DNA from: Petrosia ficiformis
Taxonomy: Eukaryota > Porifera > Demospongiae > Haplosclerida > Petrosiidae
Length of the DNA stretch: 64,000 bases
Reading direction: 5' to 3'
NCBI GenBank assembly: GCA_947044365.1
Contig: OX345636.1
Coordinates: forward strand, 6,344,001 to 6,408,000
This document shows, in pieces, positions 1 through 13,142 of the stretch; within the stretch, counting starts at the first letter, position 1, and every line of letters starts with the position of its first letter. The notes under the pieces are model-generated. The model did not search any database, had not been told where the DNA came from, and saw nothing but the letters and a program-made list of their open reading frames with translations. The position numbers and the translations under genes are program-made.

Positions 1-327
1 ATTATTGTATTAATAATAATGTTATTTTAAAACAATAATGTTATTATTATTTAACTAAAGCTAACTATAAAATTTAATAAAGTTTTTAAATTATAATCTT
101 TTCGCAAATATATTAATATTTTTAATAACAAAAATTGATATATTTAATAATTATATTTATTTAGTGGAATCTTTTGGATTTGTAGGGGCTTTTAAAAAAG
201 CCATTTCAAAAAAAAAAAAACATGAGTGGAATGAATGAATGACGATATTAAGCATCATGAATGGAATGACCAACATATAATATTATGATTCTGTGATATA
301 AAAAGGATATACAATCAGCAGCCATCT
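1..327. other. AT-rich flank, no gene seen
   Basis: Very AT-rich sequence with runs of A and short ATTATT motifs. It lies just downstream of the Tc1 transposase and may include the end of that element, but I could not find a terminal inverted repeat matching the other side. No coding potential seen. Confidence 0.6.
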
Positions 328-1382
328 TCAGTATCCAGTAGCATCACCTTCGAGTTCAATCACCTTTGGTATCACCTTCTTCAAATGTCCGATGTACTTC
401 TTACACTTCTCCATAGTTACTGTCTCCCAGAATGTCTTTATCCCCTCCACCAGTTCTTCTTTCCGCTTTGGTTTTATTTCTCTTCTCATAAACTCTTTCA
501 ACTCGTGCCACAAATTCTCTATGGGATTTAAATCCGGGGATTCGGCTGGAGTGCGCCACCAGTATATTCCTTTGTCCACTAAGAATTCCTGAGCAGCTTT
601 AGAAGTATGCTTGGGGTCATTGTCAGCCATCAGTCTGTGACCATCAGGAAACACGTCTTTCACAAAAGGCAACAGGGTATCTTTAAGAATATCAATATAC
701 AAAGGTGCATCCATTATTCCATCAAAAATACAAATTCCACTCCTACCACGTAAACTAATACCAGCCCAAATATGTACTTTCAGAGGATGCTTTGGCCTAA
801 AAATAAAAAAAATAAAAATAATAACTAAGTTAGTAACACACAACACACAAACCTTGGTTTAGGTCGAGGAGCCTCTCCTTGCTTTCTACAGCAGTATCGC
901 CTGTGTGTTTCCATCTGAACAGTGCATTCATCAGTATATATAACATTATTGAAATCATCATCTTTGTACTCCTGAGCCCATGTCAGTCTTTTCTCCTTAT
1001 TAGCTTGTCTTATCAACTGACAGTAAGCACTGCCTCTGAAAGTCCATCCAAGTGAAGTTCGACAGCGCAAGATGGTCTTCAAGGATAGGTGATATCCCTT
1101 CGCGGTCAAGATCGTGTACAGTTGGTGTGCTGTGGTCTCATCATCCAGTCTCATTTGCTCTTCTACCAGTCTCTTCACTTCCATAGTAATTTTAGAAGGA
1201 CGTCCAGATCCAGGCTTCCTCATCAAACAGCCAGACTCCTCGAACCTTTGAAGAAACTTATGGATCCCGAATCGACTAACTAGTATCCCTTCTTCTTGTA
1301 AAATCTTAGCTATTGTTGGAGCTTTAAACCCCTTGCTGCTTAGATAGACAATTCTCTGCTTTTTGTAGCTTGAAAACACCAT
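328..1382 (-). CDS. Tc1/mariner-type transposase, two exons, apparently intact
   Basis: Cut-and-paste transposase of the IS630-Tc1-mariner superfamily. Exon 1 runs 1382-853 and exon 2 796-328; removing a GT-AG intron at 797-852 gives a continuous 332-residue protein, close to the usual 330-350 residues. Residues 1-110 are the paired-type helix-turn-helix DNA-binding half with a GRPSK AT-hook-like motif near residue 60. The catalytic triad is visible: D151 in IYTDE, D235 in ADNDPKHTS, and E270 in SPDLNPIENLW, with 34 residues between D235 and E270 (DD34E, as in Tc1). The ATG at 1382 gives the expected N terminus. There is no stop or frameshift, so it could be a young or active copy. Terminal inverted repeats were not identified. 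Confidence 0.93.
797..852 (-). other. 56-bp GT-AG intron in the Tc1 transposase
   Basis: On the minus strand the intron begins GTTTGTG and ends in a T-rich tract followed by TTTTAG. Splicing joins AG and G to make an arginine codon and keeps the frame. Without splicing the reading frame stops shortly after residue 177 and the second half has no start of its own that fits the family. Confidence 0.85.
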
Positions 1383-1683
1383 TTGCGAGTTCTATAAACA
1401 CTATTAAACAGAAAACAAATACTAACACTTCAAGCAACAAAAAAAAAACTGCTGACTCATGATCACGTGCTTGTTGTGACGTCATACATTAGTCCGTTTT
1501 GCACCGTTTCTACGCCGTTTTTACGCCGTTTTTACGCTTGTGGTACGATTGCAGAACGCTTCATAGCGTTTTGAACAACTCTTCGTATTACGAGCGTATT
1601 ACACAAACGGAACGTAAACTTTTTATTGACACATACTGTATACCATAATACATGTCTGTGTGTATGTTACTATATATACATAT
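1383..1683. other. Region upstream of the transposase, short GC-richer repeats
   Basis: Begins with an A-rich tract and TGACGTCA-like and CACGTG motifs, then at about 1497-1545 has several copies of a TACGCCGTTTTT-like 12-mer. It may be the transposon's own 5' region or host DNA. No gene seen. Confidence 0.45.
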
Positions 1684-2259
1684 CAGTGGTGGATTTGGAA
1701 ATTGAAGAAGGAGATTTCTAAAAACAAAACAGCACATGAAGCACACCTCATTCACTATTCATGAGGGGTGTGGTCAATACATTTTGTAATCGCACCTACC
1801 TCTGTCGGGCATGACTATAACTTTATCGGGACAGTTAGGAAAGGTATGCAAACTTACTGTACGTTAATAACTTGGCGCTAGCTATCATGATTTATTATAC
1901 TAAATGTTTAATGAAACGCAAGCATCAGATTCACAAGCAGACTGAGTGTGAGACTTTATAGCAGTCATGACTACGGCTTTACCCATCAACAATCTTCAGA
2001 TTCAGTTGCATCAGACTTTTACAGACTAGCAACATTATTACTGAAGTACACATGTAGTACAATCATAGGTACATGTGTATATATTTATTTATGTACTTAC
2101 CATCTTTACTAAGTTCTCTTAGAAGCACAATGCTCCTATTGTTATATTACGAAATGCTGGTGGGCGTGGCACACAGACTTTTATCTATCAATTTTTTCAA
2201 AACTTGATTTGAAAGGGGGTTTTCGTAGAAACCGAAGAAACCCCCTAGATCCACCACTG
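1684..2259. mobile_element. hAT-like non-autonomous element with CAGTGGTGGAT ends
   Basis: The left end CAGTGGTGGAT at 1684 is the inverse of the right end ATCCACCACTG at 2249-2259, and the adjoining sequence is partly complementary as well. The CAG...CTG termini resemble hAT elements. No transposase is present in the 576 bp. I could not see a clear target-site duplication, so the class is inferred from the ends only. Confidence 0.55.
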
Positions 2260-2269
2260 CATTTACAGT

Positions 2270-2960
2270 AATACATGTATGTGACTGTACATGTACACAG
2301 TAGTACATGTGTGTATATGTGACTATACATATGCAATAATACATGTGTACATGTATGTGTGTATATGTGTCTATACAAATACAGTAGTACACTTGTACAT
2401 GTGTGTGTGTGTGACCAGACATATACATGATGTACCTTAGTACACATGTGTGTGTATGTGTCTATGCATATACAAACTGTACACTATACAGTAGTAAATG
2501 TGTACATGTATGTGTGTGTGACTATACATATACAGTAGTATATGTGTATATGTGACTATAAATATATAGTAGTACATGTGTGTATATGTGACTATACATA
2601 TACAGTAGTACATGTGTGTGTATGTGACTATACATATACATGTACAGTAGTACATGTGTGTATGTGTGACTATACATATACAGTAGTACATGTGTGTGTA
2701 TGTGACTATACATATACAGTAGTACATGTGAGCATGTGACTATACATATACAGTAGTACATGTGTGTGTATGTGACTATACATATACAGTAGTACATACA
2801 CTGTGACTGTACATATACCACTTGTGTATATGTATGTGTGAGTATACATGTGAGACTGTAATTATACATCATACATATGTATGTGTATTTGTGTGTGTGA
2901 CTTTATACGTACATACATGTATGTGTGTATATGTGACTATACATATACATATAGTACATA
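2270..2960. repeat. 36-bp minisatellite (TATGTGACTATACATATACAG type)
   Basis: Tandem, imperfect copies of a 36-bp unit containing GTGACTATACATATACAG and TAGTACATGTGTGTA. Because the unit is 12 codons long and lacks stops in some frames, it creates long but meaningless open frames on both strands. The same array type recurs at 13730-14122 and 57708-58432. Confidence 0.9.
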
Positions 2961-3211
2961 TGTGTGTATGTGTGACTATATTATGTATATTATGATATAC
3001 TTACATGTATGTGTATGTATGTGTACATGTACATGTATATAATGTGTCCATTAGTAATAATCATATGTGATAATCATATCGTCTAAATATTATGGAGTGC
3101 CGTTTGTGTCAAAATTATTCGCGTCTCCCGACTCAAACAACATGGATGATAACCCTAATGATCCCAAGGCCTAAACTGGGGGGCTCCGCCCCCCCAGACT
3201 TCCCAGTTAAA

Positions 3212-3313
3212 GATGTGGGATATACTATATCCGACATCTGATATCATATCGGATGTCGGATATAGTATATCGGACATCTGATATGATATTGGATGTCAGA
3301 TATAGTATATCAG
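3212..3313. repeat. Tandem palindromic repeat
   Basis: About three half-units of a GATATACTATATCCGACATC-type sequence alternate with their complements, separated by TGATATCA-like centres, so the stretch can fold into nested hairpins. A separate GC hairpin, CTGGGGGGCTCC...CCCCCAG, lies just to the left at 3175-3197. Confidence 0.8.
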
Positions 3314-3618
3314 AAGGGGTAATAATGGAGCGGCCAACACAAAACGATTTTGACTCATTTGGCACCCAATAAAATATTGCTATATCATCGTCATACAAAT
3401 AATAATTATTGTCCCATAAATTCAGGTGTTCAGTACTATCACATCTACATGCTACATGTAAATCAGTTTTCAACACTGTTTAGTCAACAAATAATAGTTA
3501 TCAGTGTTTGATTGTTGAATGAAATCTACCTGTACATCTATATGTAAGGTAGCCAATATTTGTGATACATGCACAGACAATAATCATATTTTCATAATCA
3601 CCCATCCCTAATTATAAC
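3314..3618. other. Intergenic, no gene seen
   Basis: AT-rich unique-looking sequence with no coding exon that I could support. Confidence 0.5.
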
Positions 3619-3767
3619 TATTAATTATTAGGTATTACCTCATGAGTACAATAGTCATTACAACTATTAATTATTAGGTACTTACCTCATGAGTATAATA
3701 GTCATTAGAACTATTAGGTACTTACTTCATGAGTACAATAGTCATTAGAACTATTAGGTACTTACCT

Positions 3768-5250
<1,483 letters not shown>

Positions 5251-7657
5251 TTTTCATAATAGTTTTTATTATTAATTTTATAAATTATAAATTATGAAGC
5301 CAGAATGACATTCAACTGTCAAGACCAGTTTCCAGCCCCACCATGTTTGTATACATGGAGCTATCCAATCAAGAGCTATATGTATGCAGTAATTATTACT
5401 TAAGAAGACCACCTATAGTTGAATAATCCATGTATAACGTTTTGTGTGCGTGTATGTAGTACATGTTTCATTAACATGCAAGTGCATTTGAAAGACAATA
5501 AGCAGAAACTTGAGAAGCACTTTGATCATACTATATATATAAATTATATACACTATATAGGCTGTAGCTATATATATATATACTGGCCAATAATTATTAG
5601 TAAAAATCCAATACACATGGATGAACATACAGCTCTGTGTGGTTCACACCACAAGATTGTGACATAGCTGTCATACCATAAGTTGATCCAAGTTATGGTA
5701 CAATAAAATCCTGCTTGCAACACCAATTGTATTCAAAATGAGTGTGCATGTAAATTAAATTTAAAACACATTCATACGTCAATTGCAGTTTGCAAACACT
5801 CTTCTACAAGTAATGTTATACACTGAAATTAAAGACCTATAACATGTTGCAAGATTTAAACAAGTGTAGTTATAAAGACAGTAAAATCATGCAATTTATA
5901 TTTCAGATGAAGAAGGCCTCTAAGTACATAAGATCCGCAATACCTGGAATTTGGACATTTACTATCATTATTTAATACATGCCCAAGTGTATAATTATAT
6001 ACATTACCAAACTGTCATTGTGGAGAATTGTATTATCATGAAGATACTTCAATGAATCTTTAGTAGCAAATTAGATTCAAGACCTTGAGGATCATTGTAC
6101 ATGTGTTGTGATTTTTAAAAGGAATATGACATACCATATAGTAGATACACTAAAAATGTGAGTTTCATGATCTGTAATTCCATCCATTATAGGCAGGGAA
6201 GATTCAAGTAAAATAGTTTAGATGACAATACATCATCTGAAGGAAACACTGCGGTCAGTTCCTTATCATAGGGAAACACTTTATACATACATCTAAATGT
6301 GATGGCATATAACCACTACTTACAACACTTTGCAGAAACAATTTAAATCATCTTAAAATGTTACTATTATTATTATTCCAATGGTGCATTTGTTCCAGAT
6401 TACGAAGAAGGGATCCGGATACCTAATCCTTCAAAGAGTTTTTTAGTGTGAGGATTGTGTTATCCCTACAGATTTCAGTGTGTGGGTGCTGTTAATCAAC
6501 CATCTGGGAATCCACTCACGAAATTTCAAAGACTATGACCCATCCATTGTCATCATCATGCAGTGACAGAGATATATAAGCTGCCAGAGGACACAACTCA
6601 GAAACACACAGCTAAATGGTCTCCTGATAATAGTGAAGGTATAACTATTATTCCTAACACTCTCTTGAAGTACATTAGATAAGGAGTTCTTGAGAGAACA
6701 TCAGTAGTAATAATTTTACTGATGAAGAGAAATTATCAAAAATATATTTTTTGATACCTCTTTTTCTTGAAATACTTTAGTAACAATAATTGGAATCTAT
6801 GTTTCAAACACTCAAAATATAACATTACCTTCTTGTTCAAAATTCATCTGTTAGTTTCCAGCCCCACCAATTGAAATTTGAAAGTTATTTTAATGAGGGA
6901 GCTATGTCTATCTCACAGCTAGTTGCTAAATATTGAGATATTGTGAGGATCGACTGGATCAGTTGTTATTATCATGATTAATTATTATTATTCACTATTA
7001 TTATTATTATTGTTATTACTCATTATTTTTCATTATCATTATTATCATCAAAATTTTACAACTCAGTATTAAATAATAAATATGTATAAGTTTAAAGGAG
7101 TCGATTGCCAAGGGTACAAAAAAGTTAAGAGTGAAGAAAAATTAGTTGGAGTAGTGGAACACAATAGGCAAATGTAGTAAAAATGGGAATAAAATGTAGA
7201 CACCACAGTGATTTTAGACACTGAATCCTCTATATTTCATAATTGTGTATAATTAATCAGACATTTTGGTAACATACACAGACCATATATACAACATTGC
7301 TTACCATGTCTGTAGCCCTAGATAAAGCATCATCCAGTGTATGTATGGTCATTGGTTTTTAATGATTTGTGTTAGAGGCTGCAAGTTTTCTCTACAGATA
7401 TGGTCTATTTCTATGATCCTTTCCTTCAAGAAAACTACCAATCTGTTTACTTATCTATCTTTCCTTTCTATTTTAACCAATATAAAATCTTCAAATTCTT
7501 CCAAAGAAGACGAGCTTCAGTAGCGTTTTGTTTATATTACTTCCCAGCTTCTTTAGCTTTAATTTGTGTGCCATAGTGACTGTTTTCAGATCTTCCATTC
7601 ACATATAGCACAGTGCTCTTTAGGTAATTTCATCCATTCAACATCCAAGTTAGGAAT
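5251..7657. other. Intergenic, no gene recognised
   Basis: AT-rich, with simple ATT and TA repeats. Around 6396-6660 the composition is more gene-like, with two short open stretches between AG and GT dinucleotides, but no domain could be recognised and stops interrupt every frame. Confidence 0.5.
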
Positions 7658-7920
7658 TGTAGTAAATCGAGGTATCTTATGTATAACTTCATATATTCAA
7701 TAATAATGACAGCTAAACTACAATTGACTTACAGAACTTATATATAGACTGACAAACACATGGATAACACATGCATAGACACGCTATAGAATATTCTAGA
7801 CTAATATACAATGAGTCAATATCTGACACTATATTGCATCACCATCATAATAATTATTATAATACTAATTGCATCATAATAATTATTATAGTACCAACAT
7901 TAATCCATACAGTTACCACA
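7658..7920 (-). mobile_element. 3' LTR of a Ty3/gypsy retrotransposon
   Basis: Read on the minus strand it begins TGTGGTAACTG at 7920 and ends TTTACTACA at 7658, so it has the TG...CA ends and a short imperfect inverted repeat normal for LTRs. It directly follows a polypurine tract and the end of pol. A TATATAA box lies near 7740 in the same orientation. Length is 263 bp. The 5' LTR is not in the window. Confidence 0.8.
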
Positions 7921-7934
7921 TTTCCTCCTTCTTT
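7921..7934 (-). other. Polypurine tract of the gypsy element
   Basis: On the minus strand the purine run AAAGAAGGAGGAAA abuts the LTR start TGTGG. It overlaps the TAA that ends the pol-like frame at 7933-7935. This is the usual primer site for plus-strand DNA synthesis. Confidence 0.8.
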
Positions 7935-8600
7935 AAATGTAAAGTTCAGAGGAATAACGAACAGGATGTCCTCTATTCCTGTCAGACCTTCGTTAGGTGT
8001 TTGAAGTGTGGTTTGTAACAGTTTCATTCTGATTTAAGGTGGAATCTTCCATGTGTGGAGGCTCTCAAGTATCTGTATTAGTAGGGTACAGCACTGCTTC
8101 AATCGGAAAGTCGGGAATATGTCCATCATTAGTTATTGTAGGATTAGAACTTTTGTCTACAAATCTTTTGAAAAGGGGCGGTATGGTGCTGATGTTATGT
8201 GACATATATCATTTTTGGTGAGGAATTCTTTAAACTCAGCACTTACGAAACAGGAAACATTATCGGTCACTACTGTCTGTGGAATCCCCAACTGAACAAA
8301 TGTTGTTCGAACATTGTTGATGGTTGTTGAAGCCATAATGTGCACTTCAATCCATTTTGAATGAGCATCAACCATGATAAGAAACATGTGTCCTAAAAAC
8401 GATCCAGCAAAATTCAAATGAATTCTTGACCACAGAGGTGAGGGCCATTCCCATGGATGAAGATGTGCTACAGGAGGATAAGAATGATTAATTTGACAGT
8501 TAGAACAACACTGAAACTTTTCTTTTATATCTTTATCTAAACCGGGCCACCAAACATATTGTCTAGCTAATGCTTTCATCCTAGATATTCCTTAAGACTA
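7933..8600 (-). pseudogene. Ty3/gypsy pol remnant: integrase core and pol C terminus
   Basis: The integrase part (8600-8157) starts with RMKALARQYVWWPGLD, followed by the CSNCQ half of the zinc-binding domain and then the rve core, with VDAHSKW and VVTDN. The first catalytic aspartate, expected in a HIDFAG-like motif, is asparagine here (HLNFAG). The segment carrying the last catalytic glutamate is lost: the frame runs from APYRPF straight into sequence from much nearer the pol C terminus. Just before the polypurine tract a RRS.R.R..PVRY tail motif typical of gypsy pol ends can be read in another frame. It is therefore a decayed, internally deleted copy with no function expected. Confidence 0.85.
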
Positions 8601-8657
8601 TTTAAAGCTTTGTTTACTGTTGTGACTGTTAAGTGTCTGTAGTAGATGAACAGCTAA

Positions 8658-8774
8658 CTACCAAGTCTCATGTGGTATATAAGTGCATTTACTCAATGCT
8701 CTTTTCCTTGGAGTCTCTTCCATAGTAAATTTGCCTGTTAGATACTCTTCCTCCTTTATTTTCATTACTTCCAT
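8658..8774 (-). CDS. Possible small exon, unknown, with a relative at 53152-53244
   Basis: On the minus strand an acceptor-like ACATGTAG is followed by GAACAATG and a 38-codon open frame starting MEVMKIKEEEYLTGKFT and ending at TAG (8658-8660). The same acceptor-like start and a related peptide (MKDMSTKEEEHLVAKF) occur at 53244 on the minus strand. The two differ mostly by conservative changes, which suggests past coding use. It lies directly upstream of the gypsy integrase and could be an unrecognised part of that retroelement. Confidence 0.35.
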   Translation of the reverse strand: MEVMKIKEEEYLTGKFTMEETPRKRALSKCTYIPHETW

Positions 8775-9296
8775 TGTTCCTACATGTTAAACAATACTAT
8801 AAACTCACAGTCTCATAATTATAATCAACCTACATACACCTGAGCTGACTTTCTGTTGTTATCTGATAAGCAGTTAATTCATAATTTCCTCTATACTTAA
8901 CTTCACACTCCATCCTATTTCAAAACTTTCTTCTTTTAAAATCAAGTCCTTATCCTTCATCACAGATACATTTTCTTCTTTTTCCAAAATATTAGGTAAT
9001 AACACATTAGCAATAATTAATTATATAAAACATTATGGTGCAGCTGAAAATTGTGTTACTTACTTCATTGCCGAATAGCTTTTCTTAAAGCCCTGATGTC
9101 TTAGTAGCTGAAGTTTTGGTATCCTTCTCTAAAATAGTAGCTATTACAGTAGTAGGTCAGTAGCTGGGAAGCTACTCTTTTCCGCTCTCGGAATTCAGTA
9201 ATTCACGCCAGTTTTACGCATGCGCATTCACAATCATCCGCTACGCTTTTACTTGTGCGCGCTCCAGAGCGTAGCACTTTCACTTTTATAACAAGA
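8775..9296. other. Intergenic, no gene seen
   Basis: AT-rich stretch ending in a more GC-rich patch with TACGCATGCGC near 9217-9228 just before the MITE palindrome. Nothing further supported. Confidence 0.45.
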
Positions 9297-9736
9297 TATA
9301 TAGAGAAAAAAACATCCCTATATTTGCTTTGTGATGACTATGTATTAAGCATTGCTGATGGCACTAGTGTCTCTACCTTTCTGTGTACTCCTGGGGCCTG
9401 AAGACGTAAGTGTAAGCCTAATTGCAGTCAAAATACACAGATGTCTGATGAACTGACTGAGGTACTCCTTCAAGGTTCTAAATGATGACTTCCTCGTGTC
9501 TGAAACTCAACAACTTATCATACTTACTTGTTAAAGATTCTTGCATAATATCTATACTGTTTCTCTGCTATATACAACAGTTATTAGCAGTTTTACATCC
9601 TTTCTGAATCTGGTCTGTAGCTCAAACGCGCGTTCTTTTACGCGCCACGCCCATTAATTGACCGAGCCCCAGCGGCCCGGGAATGACGCAACTTCCTTAA
9701 CTACGTATACAACGCATAGTCGCGCAAGTGACACAA

Positions 9737-9778
<42 letters not shown>

Positions 9779-10968
9779 TAAACCCCGTGGAAAGCAATTA
9801 TAGGGATGGCCCTACGGGCCATAATAAAAAAGGTTGCAGTTTATTATGGCCCGCAGGGCCATCCCTATGATTGCTTTCCCACGGGTTCGATGTATGTTTA
9901 TATATATATATATTTTCTTGTGTCCACTTACGCGAGTATGCGTTGTATACGTAGTTAAGGAAGTTACATCATTCCCGGGGGCTCGGTCAATTAATGGGCG
10001 TGGCGCGTAAAAGAACGCGCGATCAAGCTCTACAGACCAGCAGAAAGAAAGCTGTGTAGTTTACGTAGAAACTGGAACTAATAGCTAGCTATTCTACCTG
10101 AAATATATTCTACAAGTTCTACAAGGTTCTTTAAAAGGTAAACAGAGTAGATAATCAAAATAATAACTATAATAGGCTGATGTGTTTCAGGCATCATAAA
10201 GTTAGCCATGATTACTGAATGATGGACACCACAAAGCAGTCATAGGGATACTTTTTTCTCTATATACCTTGTTGTCTTCTATTGTACATATACACTATCT
10301 ATCAAGTCATAATACTACTTTCACTTCCCTTCATACAGCTTATAAATACACAGAACTGTTGTATTGAAAGATTTATATACTTAAGTTAATAAGTTAATAT
10401 GGAACTTCTTTAAAATGTCATTTTCAATTTTTATGGCCCGTAGGGCCATCCCTATAATTGCTTTCCATGATCCACGGGGTTTAATGTATATAATTATATT
10501 ATATATAATTATAATATTATATATATTCTTGTGTCACTTGCGCGACTATGCGTTGTATACGTAGTTAAGGAAGTTGCGTCATTCCCGGGCCGCTGGGGCT
10601 CGGTCAATTAATGGGCGTGGCGCGTAAAAGAACGCGCGTTTGAGCTACAGACCAGATTCAGAAAGGATGTAAAACTGCTAATAACTGTTGCATATAGCAG
10701 AGAAACAGTATAGATATTATGCAAGAATCTTTAACAAGTAAGTATGATAAGTTGTTGAGTTTCAGACACGAGGAAGTCATCATTTAGAACCTTGAAGGAG
10801 TACCTCAGTCAGTTCATCAGACATCTGTGTATTTTGACTGCAATTAGGCTTACACTTACGTCTTCAGGCCCCAGGAGTACACAGAAAGGTAGAGACACTA
10901 GTGCCATCAGCAATGCTTAATACATAGTCATCACAAAGCAAATATAGGGATGTTTTTTTCTCTATATA
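9297..10968. mobile_element. Composite palindrome of three MITE copies
   Basis: Three copies of one non-autonomous family: 9297-9830 reversed, 9838-10262 forward, 10430-10968 forward. The first and third are near-perfect inverses of each other over about 535 bp, so the region can fold into a giant hairpin with the middle copy in its loop. Each copy has one end with GGCCCGTAGGGCCATCCCTATAATTGCTTT and the other with AAAGCAATCATAGGGATGTTTTTTTCTCTATA; the shared CATCCCTATA.TTGC core forms a terminal inverted repeat. Internal marks are GCGCGTAAAAGAACGCGC, CGGTCAATTAATGGGCG and TATATA runs. No protein is encoded. Further copies: 12436-12850, 25209-25555, 44263-44710. Confidence 0.85.
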
Positions 10969-12435
10969 CACTTGTTATGTGTTTATTATTGGATTATCAT
11001 TCACTGTGTATTTATATTGTATTATTACGGGGAATCCAGGCCCACCCATGCAGGCTGTGTTGCAGGTTGCACGTTGCGCATTGTAGCCACGGGCGCTAGG
11101 CTGGAACTATACAATCACGTGCATGTTTAAATTAAAATGCTGTGCGTTTCTGTTCGATTATGTATTTCTTCGTTTGTGAACAAGATTAGCCAGTAAAGTT
11201 ATTAATATGGTGAGCTTTTTTTTGTTCTACTGATCATGACAATGTCTCAAATTCATATTGTTTATAATTATACAACAGATACTATAATATAGACCTGAAT
11301 CACCTGATCAAAAATATATTTAGGATATAGCATTGCTAAATGAAATACCCAACTGCTAGTAAAATTGTACACTTATATATTGTATTATAATAAGACTATA
11401 TACACCATATTTAAAAATGATTCAGACTTTTTGTCTCAACAGTAGCAGTTGTATAACTAAAGACCATTTATATAGCTTTTAATCATATGTATGTGTTGCT
11501 TGGGCTAATTTATCAATACAATAAACCAGGGTAACATATAATCACTGTCAATTACTGATTAGCGTTCAGGAAGCTCTTTTGAATCCTTTGCAAAGCAGTT
11601 AAAACCTCTTGTATTTCAGCCTGATAGTAAGTTTCCAAATAAGTCCTCAATATAACAATTGGTGGATATGCAACTGCTTCAACATTATACACTAAACCCA
11701 GCTACATATAAAATGTTATCAGCTGTTTTAAACAGTTACATATTAGTTCATCGCTACTTATGAAGAGTCATTATTAAAATAATATTCCTATCTCATCACT
11801 TAATTATAATCTTTCCCACTATTAATAATCTATTGTATGTCATGTGACATAGATACTATTACACTAAAATAATATATAGCAAATAAATGTTGCATGACCC
11901 TCCCTCCCCTAACTGTTGCAGATTTATATACAAGATATAATTATGAGTGGAGTGTTACATGAAACTATTGTCAGTATACATGTTCAAAGGTTTTAATTTT
12001 CTTTATTTAGAAAGAGATGTTGTTAAGACAGTTAGTGATGTAAACCTCATGTTGGAAGACTGAAAGAAACCACACCTCATCGGATTTCTTACCTTTTTTG
12101 ATTGCTTCTAGTATGGTAGAGAAAATATTAGGGAATGCTTGTTCTTGCCACTTCAAAGGAGTTTATACACGCCAAGTATGAAATTCCAGGAGTGTCCAGT
12201 TCTTGAGGTACAGCAGGGTCACACACACACAGACACACATACAGACATTTTTGCAAACAATTTACAGTAACCTTCCCGAAGAGGGAAGGTCAAATGTTCC
12301 TATCTCATCACTATAATCTTTCCCACTAGATTAATAATCACATGATATTATAGAGGAATACTTTTTACATGAGAATGGAGGTATTGTCATTATCATTAAC
12401 AACAACTGAACTAATATTTATAATCATAACAGCTG
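10969..12435. other. Intergenic, no gene seen
   Basis: AT-rich sequence with one more GC-rich patch around 11030-11110 and a short CACACA tract near 12222. I saw no coding exon or mobile-element ends. Confidence 0.5.
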
Positions 12436-12850
12436 AGATGTTTATAATAAATATTTTCATGGCCTGTAGAGCTACATGTTTTTCCCTATAATAGATTTCC
12501 ATCAGGTTTAATTATATACGTATATATATATATATATATTTATGTTTGTGACTACTTACCGGAGTGTGCGTTGTACATGTATTTGTAGTTAAGGAAGATG
12601 TGTCATTCCAGGGGGGTCAGTCCATTAATAGGTGTGGCATTTAAAAGAATGCGCACTCAAGGTACAAACCTTCAGTAAGATTCTAGAACTGCTAATAACT
12701 GCAGAAATAGTAAAAGATGATGTAATTACACATTCTTCAGACCAAAGGTTTCATAGTATGCATAAAGATAGAGACACTAGTGCATCAGCATTGATTGATT
12801 TATAGTCACTGCAAAGCAATCATAGAGAAACCTTTCCTCAATACCTTCTT
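12436..12850 (+). mobile_element. Diverged MITE copy of the 9.3-11 kb family
   Basis: Shares the end ATGGCC.GTAG.GC near 12460, the TATATA run, the TTGTAGTTAAGGAAG..GTCATTCC block, the GGTCAGTCCATTAATAGG block, and AGAGACACTAGTGCATCAGCATTG towards its right end. It is more diverged than the other copies, so it is probably the oldest in the window. Confidence 0.75.
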
Positions 12851-13142
12851 GTTTCTGCTTTTCTTTAAATTGTTGCATATCTCATGAGTCCTCCATTTAT
12901 TTCACGAATTCTATTTTATGCATGTGTGTTCCTACATAAACTGTAGTGCCCATTATTCAATAATGTTAATAACTTTTTATTAAAATATTAAATGTACTAA
13001 TGTACATGTACCATAACAACAAACTAATATAATAGAAAATACTATATTATCATCTAAAATATATAGTAAACTACTTGTATTACACGTAACTAATAATTAT
13101 ATAACTATTGTTTATATTATTAATGTATAATAATTTTAGATA
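12851..13142. other. 3' flank of MATH copy 1, duplicated at 17880-18001
   Basis: Non-coding. From about 12957 onwards it matches the region downstream of the next MATH exon (17877-18001), which shows that the duplicated unit included sequence past the end of the coding exon. Confidence 0.7.

Noticed and set aside
2147..2872. Several open frames of 88-116 codons on the minus strand and one on the plus strand
   Set aside because: They are translations of the 36-bp minisatellite; both strands are open for the same reason and no domain is present.
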